DNA of 26,012 nucleotides from a virus. Positions within the stretch are counted from its first letter, which is position 1. The number at the start of each line of letters is the position of its first letter. Shown here piece by piece: positions 22,185-26,012 of the stretch. Position numbers and translations under genes: made by a program. The notes beneath the pieces are model-generated. The model did no database searches. It was not told where the DNA came from and saw nothing but the letters and a program-made list of their open reading frames with translations. Where the stretch lies: IMG/VR virus record IMGVR_UViG_3300045944_000160, positions 1 to 26,012 of that record; one strand, given 5' to 3'.

Positions 22185-22735
22185 TGGCGCTCGATCGCAC
22201 TTGGTACAACGGTTTAATAGACGACGACGGCTCGGGGCTCACGGGCAGCGTGTGGGACAAGGCCGACGTCGATGCGTTGATGGATGCGATTGACGCCGAG
22301 ATCGCGCGCCTCGAGCCGGGGACCGTCACCGGCTGGCAGGCCTATGCGGTGCAATGGTTCACCTATGACGGGGCCCCCGTGACGCTCGGCGACGGCTATC
22401 TGTCGGGGGAGTATCGGACGCTCGGCCAGGACCTCGAGGTCCGGATCTCGTTCCAGATCGGGAGCAGCACGGTGATCGGGGCGCAGCCCTACGCCTTCTC
22501 GCTGCCGTTCCCGAGTGTCGTCCCGGCGTTGGCCACGCCGATTCTGGGCGTCGCGAACCTGGTCGATGCCAGCGCCGGGAACTTCGGGGCCCACGTCCTG
22601 CTGCATGGGAGCAACACGAGTCGCGTCTGGCTCGCCTCGACCGAGGCCGTGTCGAACGGGGTCTCAACGAGCAGTCCGTTTGCGTGGAGCCCGACCGACA
22701 GCGGCAGTCTGAAATTTCTCTACACGAAAGGCTAA
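22184..22735 (+). CDS. tail fibre/receptor-binding-like protein, 183 aa
   Basis: The N-terminus WYNGLIDDDGSGLTGSVWDK, ADVDALMDAIDAEI contains the DDGSGxxGxVWDKAxxDAxxDxID element that often opens short tail-fibre proteins. The remainder is beta-rich with repeated aromatic and Ser/Gly residues (DLEVRISFQIGSSTVIGAQP, FAWSPTDSGSLKFLYTKG), fitting a trimeric fibre end. Four-base overlap with the hub (TGATG at 22182). A role in receptor contact is inferred from position and composition. Confidence 0.68.
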   Translation: MALDRTWYNGLIDDDGSGLTGSVWDKADVDALMDAIDAEIARLEPGTVTGWQAYAVQWFTYDGAPVTLGDGYLSGEYRTLGQDLEVRISFQIGSSTVIGAQPYAFSLPFPSVVPALATPILGVANLVDASAGNFGAHVLLHGSNTSRVWLASTEAVSNGVSTSSPFAWSPTDSGSLKFLYTKG

Positions 22736-22740
22736 TCCCT

Positions 22741-23013
22741 ATGGCGATTGTGCAAGCCGGCAAGCAATTCACCGCCGACGATATCCAACGCACGGCCGGG
22801 AATCTGGCGGCCGCGCTGCGCGACACCTTGCAGAAGGGGAACGAGTTTCGGATTCAGCTCGAATCGTGGCCCGATGCGGACCTCGTCACGTTGGGGCTCA
22901 CGCAGGAGGAGGTCAACGCGATCAAGGGGTTCTACGTCGGCGACCTGCCGGGGCTGTACACCGCCTTTGCGGCGTCGGTCTGGGTCAAGCAGCTGCTGGG
23001 GACCGGGGTCTGA
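22741..23013 (+). CDS. small conserved-looking phage protein, 90 aa
   Basis: The protein has the pattern ADDIQRTAGNLAAALRDTLQ, then WPDADLVTLGLTQEEVNAIK, GFYVGDLPGLYTAF, ending in AASVWVKQLLGTGV, a small helical family often seen after tail fibre genes. The frame upstream to 22684 is shadow. It closes the late operon and is followed by attP. I cannot assign a function. Confidence 0.6.
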   Translation: MAIVQAGKQFTADDIQRTAGNLAAALRDTLQKGNEFRIQLESWPDADLVTLGLTQEEVNAIKGFYVGDLPGLYTAFAASVWVKQLLGTGV

Positions 23014-23017
23014 CCCC
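23005..23017 (+). terminator. weak hairpin at the end of the late operon
   Basis: GGGGT (23005-23009) and ACCCC (23013-23017) can pair around a three-base loop overlapping the last stop codon. No T-run follows, so this is at best a weak or factor-assisted terminator. Confidence 0.2.
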
Positions 23018-23032
23018 CTCTGTAGAATTCAG

Positions 23033-23050
23033 CGGGAACAATACGGGAAT
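23033..23050 (+). promoter_or_regulatory. candidate integrase arm-type site, left pair (CGGGAAC-N4-CGGGAAT)
   Basis: Two CGGGAAY heptamers start at 23033 and 23044, 11 bp apart (one helical turn), in the noncoding stretch about 105 bp left of the attP core. An identical arrangement occurs at 23873. The stretch 23014-23154 otherwise holds only a GGCAAAA repeat (23058 and 23068) and no gene I can support. Confidence 0.45.
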
Positions 23051-23154
23051 GGAACCCGGCAAAACGTGGCAAAAGGCGGCACACTCTAACACGCCGTGTG
23101 TCAAGGCAGCCGCCGCCGTTTCGTCGAAATCAGCCCATTTCTATTGATTGTCTA

Positions 23155-23199
23155 TGGTGGACGGCAGGAGGCTCGAACTCCCGACCTCCGCGTTGCGAA
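23155..23199 (-). other. attP: attP core: 3' half of a tRNA gene, probably tRNA-Ala(CGC)
   Basis: Read on the minus strand, the segment begins in an anticodon loop TTCGCAA (anticodon CGC). It runs through half-stem CGCGG, variable loop AGGTC, a T arm GGGAG-TTCGAGC-CTCCT, acceptor half GCCGTCC, A73 and CCA. The anticodon and the U at position 70 (partner of the G3:U70 alanine mark), with A73, point to tRNA-Ala. The 5' half of a tRNA is absent: the sequence beyond 23200 does not continue the stem. This is the classic form of a tyrosine-integrase attP core that restores the host tRNA on integration. It sits between the late operon and the integrase operon. Confidence 0.8.
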
Positions 23200-23230
23200 G
23201 GTGGAGGTGCGCGTTATTCTGGCGTGGAAA

Positions 23231-23761
23231 TCAGGCGATTTTCAGCTCTTGGCGCGAACAGATCGGGAATGGATTCACCAAATCCGACACAACATCCTGA
23301 CCGGCTTTGACGCGTTCAATGAGCGCCAGCAGGTCGGGGGTCGCCTGGAACCATTCGCCGTTCACACGGCTCGTGCGGAACCGCCGATGTAGCAATCCTT
23401 CAATGGAGCGGTGCGCGAGCAAGGTCGCGAGCAACGTGAGCGGTTGCTGATGGCTCACCTGCAGGGCGCGTAACCGCGCGACGACATCAACGGCTCGACC
23501 GATTTTGATCGCCGCACCGTCGCTCACGAAATAGACGTAACACCAGCCGCCGGTGTCTTGGCGTGGCTGCTTGAGCCGGCGCGGGGCAAAATGCTGCGTC
23601 TCGGCGAGCTGCGCCATCCGCTCTCGGTAGATGCGTTCTGCCAGCGGTCGATTCTCCGGCGTCGCGAGCACGGCGGTCCGTTCTCGGATCGCTTTCCGTT
23701 TGCCGTGACCCTCAAGGCACAAGTAAAAGTATTTGGAGTCTGGGCGTTGAAAGACAGCCAT
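23231..23761 (-). CDS. T5orf172/Mug113-type GIY-YIG protein with an integrase-like N-terminal domain, 176 aa
   Basis: Residues 74-150 form a GIY-YIG-like domain: CYVYFVS (74-80), AIKIGRA (84-90), Arg96 in VVARLRALQ, Glu121 in SIEGLLHRRF and GEWF (135-138). This is the T5orf172 pattern with the expected catalytic Arg and Glu. Residues 1-54 closely resemble the start of this phage's integrase: both read MxxFxRPDSxYxxLxLE and both continue to YxxRMxxLA, about ten identities in the first 17 positions. In integrases that region binds arm-type DNA sites. The gene ends 31 bp from the attP core. No good ribosome site precedes the ATG at 23761. A nuclease or DNA-binding role at att or arm sites is an inference. 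The codons look less GC-rich than those of the late genes. Confidence 0.78.
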   Translation of the reverse strand: MAVFQRPDSKYFYLCLEGHGKRKAIRERTAVLATPENRPLAERIYRERMAQLAETQHFAPRRLKQPRQDTGGWCYVYFVSDGAAIKIGRAVDVVARLRALQVSHQQPLTLLATLLAHRSIEGLLHRRFRTSRVNGEWFQATPDLLALIERVKAGQDVVSDLVNPFPICSRQELKIA

Positions 23762-23799
23762 ATTGTTGTTCAGGATCGCACGGATAAGTGGCTAGACGT

Positions 23800-23815
23800 G
23801 TTGATTGGAATCAAC
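23800..23815. promoter_or_regulatory. perfect palindrome upstream of the GIY-YIG gene
   Basis: GTTGATTGGAATCAAC has seven-base arms around GG, 39 bp before the GIY-YIG start codon. It lies in the only gap (23762-23896) of the leftward operon, so the GIY-YIG gene may have its own regulated promoter here. An operator or integrase-related binding site are both possible. Confidence 0.4.
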
Positions 23816-23872
23816 CCATAGGCACCGCTAAGGCCGGTTTTTACTGGGGTTTTCGGCGTTTCGTGGGGCGAT

Positions 23873-23890
23873 CGGGAACGGGGCGGGAAT
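23873..23890 (+). promoter_or_regulatory. candidate integrase arm-type site, right pair (CGGGAAC-N4-CGGGAAT)
   Basis: CGGGAAC at 23873 and CGGGAAT at 23884 repeat the spacing and order of the left pair at 23033; only the four spacer bases differ (GGGG against AATA). A single CGGGAAT also lies at 23264 in the end of the GIY-YIG gene. The pair is about 675 bp right of the attP core, far for a classical arm site. Confidence 0.4.
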
Positions 23891-23896
23891 GAGATC

Positions 23897-24307
23897 TCAC
23901 TGCGGGCGCACGATATCGCGACCGCCCTGGCGCAGTTCGCGGAGGTCGAGCAAGAACGCGCCCCGCGCATTGTCGTCCAGATCGAGGCCGATCTTCTCGG
24001 TGAGCAGTTTGATGAACACCTCATCGGACGTCGCCGCTTCGGCCGCTTCGATCAGCATCAATCCGATCTCGCGCGCCTTTTTTGGCTCCATCTGCGAGCG
24101 CACCTCGTCCAGCGTCAACTCCACAAAGCCGCGTTGCGAGGTTCGCCCGTACCCGCTGGACACCGTGACCTCATCGTGCCCGCGTGACGGCCGTTTCTCG
24201 AGCACGCCTTCGGCCTGGCGGCGGAAGTTCTCGCGCGTCTGTTTCGATGCGCCGATCGTCTCGAGCATCGCGAGCACTTCCTCGAGCACCAGCAGCTGCT
24301 TACTCAT
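23897..24307 (-). CDS. unknown helical protein of the lysogeny operon, 136 aa
   Basis: The N-terminus SKQLLVLEEVLAMLETIGAS is helical. The middle VTVSSGYGRTSQRGFVELTL, then EVRSQMEPKKAREIGLMLIE, AAEAATSDEVF recalls small proteins of high-GC phages that contain an AAEAAxSDE helix. No catalytic motif is visible. ATGA overlap with the preceding gene (24304-24307) shows it belongs to the integrase operon. Function unknown. Confidence 0.6.
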   Translation of the reverse strand: MSKQLLVLEEVLAMLETIGASKQTRENFRRQAEGVLEKRPSRGHDEVTVSSGYGRTSQRGFVELTLDEVRSQMEPKKAREIGLMLIEAAEAATSDEVFIKLLTEKIGLDLDDNARGAFLLDLRELRQGGRDIVRPQ

Positions 24308-24564
24308 CGATCCTCCGTGGGGTCATCGCCGCGGCGCAGCACGTCGAGTACGGCCGGGCAGTCGCCAAAGTACTCGCGGACGCCCGCGAGAAACCGCTCG
24401 GCGGCCAGCCGATTCGGACCTTGCAGGCCAGGGTGCCGCAGGGCGAGTTGCACGACGCCCGCGAGCTGCAGCGCCGACTGAGGTTGCAGCGTCAGCGCCA
24501 TGAAGTCGGGCTTTTGCTGAATCTCACGCGCCATCGCGAGCACGAGCTGTTCGTCAGGAATCAC
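24304..24564 (-). CDS. unknown small protein, 86 aa, GTG start overlapping integrase stop
   Basis: The GTG at 24564 overlaps the integrase TGA as GTGA and is preceded by GGAGGA, which strongly supports the start. The longer open frame to 24807 is shadow of the integrase. The sequence (VIPDEQLVLAMAREIQQKPD, LQPQSALQLAGVVQLALRHP, with FLAGVREYFGDCPAVLDVLR) resembles short proteins often found in phage early or lysogeny modules. No function is known to me. Confidence 0.65.
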   Translation of the reverse strand: MIPDEQLVLAMAREIQQKPDFMALTLQPQSALQLAGVVQLALRHPGLQGPNRLAAERFLAGVREYFGDCPAVLDVLRRGDDPTEDR

Positions 24565-25640
24565 GCGCGTTTCCTCCGTGCCTTGCGGGCCGGCTGCCCG
24601 GCGAGCGCGGCGAGCATATCCTCGCGGCTGACCTCGCTGTAAATCTCCAGCAGCACGTTCGGCTTCTTCCAGTTGCCCTGCTGCTGCACGATCGGGAGCG
24701 GGTGCTTGTCCTTGACCAGCAGGTCGGTCGCGCCGCTGCGCCGGGTGCCCCAGTGAAACGTGACGCCGTGCTTCGCGCGGCCGTAGGGGATGTCGGCCTG
24801 GCGACACAGATACTCGAGGCGCTGCCGGACCGAGCCCGTCCAGTCGCGCGGGTCGGCCGCCTTCCGGAACTTCGGGAACAAGTACGGGCTCTCGCGGCCG
24901 AGCGCGTCGACCGCCTTGACGGCGCGGTCGGTGAGCACCAGCTCGTAGGGGACGCCGCCTTTCGGATCGCGGACGTGGAGCAGGCGGCCGTCGCGATCCG
25001 TGTGCTGCAGGTCGAGCAGGTCGCCGAGCCGCGCCAGGCCGTCGCGCCCCAGCACGAGGATCGCCGTGTCCTGCGGATCCTCGCAGACCGCGAGCAGCTG
25101 ATCGAACTCGGCCGCGCTGACGTAGCGGCGCCGCGGCGGCACGACGCGCAGCCGCGGCATCCCGACGAGCGGCGAGGCCTGCAGGTACTTGGGCACCGCG
25201 TCGCGCAGCATCCCCTTGAGCAGATCGACCTCGCGATTGATGGTCACGGCCGCGACCGGCGACGTCGCCGTGCGCCGGGCCGTGTGATACGCCTTGACGC
25301 GGTCGCGGTCGATCGCCGTCAGCAGGTCGTCGCCGAAAAACGCGGTCAGCGCCTTCAGCAGTTCCAGCTCGCGCCGGGCGCCGGCCCGGTGCGCGATCGT
25401 ATCGGTCGCGTAGGGCGCGGCGTACGTCGCGAAGCGGATCGCCGGCGTCGCGGTCGGCAGCCGATACAGCCGCGCCGCGAGTTCGTTCATGCGCTGATGA
25501 TAGCGATCGAGCGCGATCCGCCGGCTGTCCTTCCGCTGGGCGACTGTCTCACCGACCTTGATGTCGGTCTTTTCCTTCTGCTTGGTGGTCTCGAGGAACA
25601 GCCACCAGTACGGCGAGTCGGGGCGGGTGAAGAGGCCCAT
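24561..25640 (-). CDS. int: tyrosine integrase, 359 aa
   Basis: This is a site-specific recombinase of the tyrosine family. Catalytic residues are R204 (GLARLGDLLDL), K227 (DPKGG), the HxxxR segment TFHWGTRRSGATDLL (H296, R300 or R301), W324 (QGNWKKPN, the usual His/Trp position) and the nucleophile Y334 (LLEIYSEV). Residues 1-55 are the presumed arm-binding domain and 70-165 the core-binding domain. The HWGTR form has one more residue than the common HxxR box. The ATG at 25640 overlaps the 63-aa gene stop (TAATG). It probably recombines the attP core at 23155-23199 with a host tRNA-Ala gene, 1.4 kb away. Between them lie three genes, whereas int usually lies next to attP. Confidence 0.93.
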   Translation of the reverse strand: MGLFTRPDSPYWWLFLETTKQKEKTDIKVGETVAQRKDSRRIALDRYHQRMNELAARLYRLPTATPAIRFATYAAPYATDTIAHRAGARRELELLKALTAFFGDDLLTAIDRDRVKAYHTARRTATSPVAAVTINREVDLLKGMLRDAVPKYLQASPLVGMPRLRVVPPRRRYVSAAEFDQLLAVCEDPQDTAILVLGRDGLARLGDLLDLQHTDRDGRLLHVRDPKGGVPYELVLTDRAVKAVDALGRESPYLFPKFRKAADPRDWTGSVRQRLEYLCRQADIPYGRAKHGVTFHWGTRRSGATDLLVKDKHPLPIVQQQGNWKKPNVLLEIYSEVSREDMLAALAGQPARKARRKRA

Positions 25641-25831
25641 TACTCGTGCAGATCCTCGAGGTCGCTGATCGACTGAAAGAACGCCATCATCTCGGCGTGC
25701 TCCTGCTTGACGGCGGTCAGCGCGTCCTGCAGGCCGTCGATCATCGTGCCTTGCAGTTCAAACAAGCGGAGATGGCTCTGCCGGAGCCGCCGCGTCAACT
25801 CGCGCAGGCGGGTCTGTTCTTCGGGGGTCAT
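25640..25831 (-). CDS. small coiled-coil protein before integrase, 63 aa
   Basis: The sequence MTPEEQTRLRELTRRLRQSH, LRLFELQGTMIDGLQDALTA, VKQEHAEMMAFFQSISDLED is a continuous amphipathic helix, probably a coiled coil. Its TAA overlaps the integrase ATG, so it is translated with int. On the circle it starts 13 bp after the repressor-like gene stop. GGAT and AGG sit upstream of the ATG. It may be an integrase or repressor partner, but the sequence shows no specific function. Confidence 0.6.
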   Translation of the reverse strand: MTPEEQTRLRELTRRLRQSHLRLFELQGTMIDGLQDALTAVKQEHAEMMAFFQSISDLEDLHE

Positions 25832-26012
25832 ACGGATCCTTTCCCTAGCGTTTTCGTCCTGCGCGCAATTTGACTTCGTCGCGGTGACGGGCCGGGCGCG
25901 TGACCTGGGCGTGGGCCTCGGTCGCCGTCACGCCCGCCTGCTGAATCGCGCCGGACAGTTCGACGAGATAGGTCGCGAAGCCGTCGAGGGCGGCGACGGA
26001 GATCACGCGCGG
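25781..26012. repeat. terminal direct repeat, right copy (circular overlap)
   Basis: This is the copy of 1-232. The T at 25885 (C at 105) changes codon 127 of the repressor-like gene from Arg to His, so the overlap is not an exact duplicate. Confidence 0.9.
25845..26012 (-). CDS. C-terminal part of the repressor-like protein (wrapped copy of 65-232)
   Basis: The stop codon is at 25845-25847 and the frame runs off the right edge after 56 codons. It is the same gene as 65-484 and carries the His127 variant. Confidence 0.85.
   Translation of the reverse strand, partial: PRVISVAALDGFATYLVELSGAIQQAGVTATEAHAQVTRPARHRDEVKLRAGRKR

Noticed and set aside
23071-23106. Small stem around ACACGCCGTGT after the late operon as a terminator
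   Set aside because: The stem would have four or five pairs with a minimal loop and no T-run, so it is not convincing.
23155-23240. A complete tRNA gene on the minus strand
   Set aside because: Only the 3' half is present. Beyond the anticodon loop the sequence has no matching stem, D arm or 5' acceptor, so it is an att core.
1-26012. Genuine direct terminal repeats of a linear virion genome
   Set aside because: The 232-bp repeat cuts through two genes that become intact when the ends are joined, and the copies differ by one base. Circular overlap explains this better.
1-26012. CRISPR arrays, insertion sequences, group I introns or reverse-transcriptase retroelements
   Set aside because: I looked for regular repeats with unique spacers, transposase motifs and RT motifs and saw none. 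The HNH gene is free-standing next to packaging genes.

Overview
The window is a complete or nearly complete genome of a small temperate siphovirus-like phage from an unidentified high-GC bacterium. Positions 1-232 recur at 25781-26012 with one base difference, so the unique sequence is a circle of about 25,780 bp. The attachment core lies intact between the end of the structural genes and the integrase operon. This is the attP arrangement of a packaged or excised circular phage, not an integrated prophage with split attL and attR. The host cannot be named. The only host clue is a 45-bp core that copies the 3' half of a tRNA gene, most likely tRNA-Ala with anticodon CGC.

Layout. A leftward operon crosses the window ends. 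In its own reading order it encodes a repressor-like HTH protein (484 to 65), a 63-aa coiled coil, a tyrosine integrase, two small unknown proteins, and a T5orf172-type GIY-YIG protein that ends 31 bp from the attP core. The rightward early region starts at 615 with a Cro-like HTH protein and an excisionase-like HTH_17 protein. It continues with small cysteine-rich proteins, a DNA methyltransferase next to a PD-(D/E)XK-like protein, a RecE-like exonuclease, a RecA-fold/AAA ATPase of the Sak4 kind, and a probable replication protein. The replication protein is followed by a dense cluster of GTAC sites that could be an origin. Small proteins, an HNH nuclease and a structured noncoding stretch (9113-9419) lead into the late genes.

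Late module (9420-23013, all rightward, mostly with start/stop overlaps): small and large terminase, a small RHH-like protein, a prohead protease fused to the major capsid protein, portal (placed after the capsid), a collagen/CBM-like protein, head-tail connectors, tail terminator, tail tube, and a tail assembly chaperone. The chaperone has a canonical A_AAA_AAA -1 frameshift site. After it come the tape measure (548 aa), an 809-aa tail hub with internal repeats, a tail fibre-like protein and a small conserved-looking protein. I recognise no endolysin, holin or spanin.

The most interesting signal is around attP. The GIY-YIG protein begins with a domain that closely resembles the N-terminus of the phage's own integrase (MxxFxRPDSxYxxLxLE in both). 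A bipartite motif, CGGGAAC-N4-CGGGAAT, occurs once on each side of the segment that holds attP and this gene. This suggests a nuclease that may recognise the same arm sites as the integrase. No homology search, GC calculation or structure prediction was run. Family names come from motifs read by eye.
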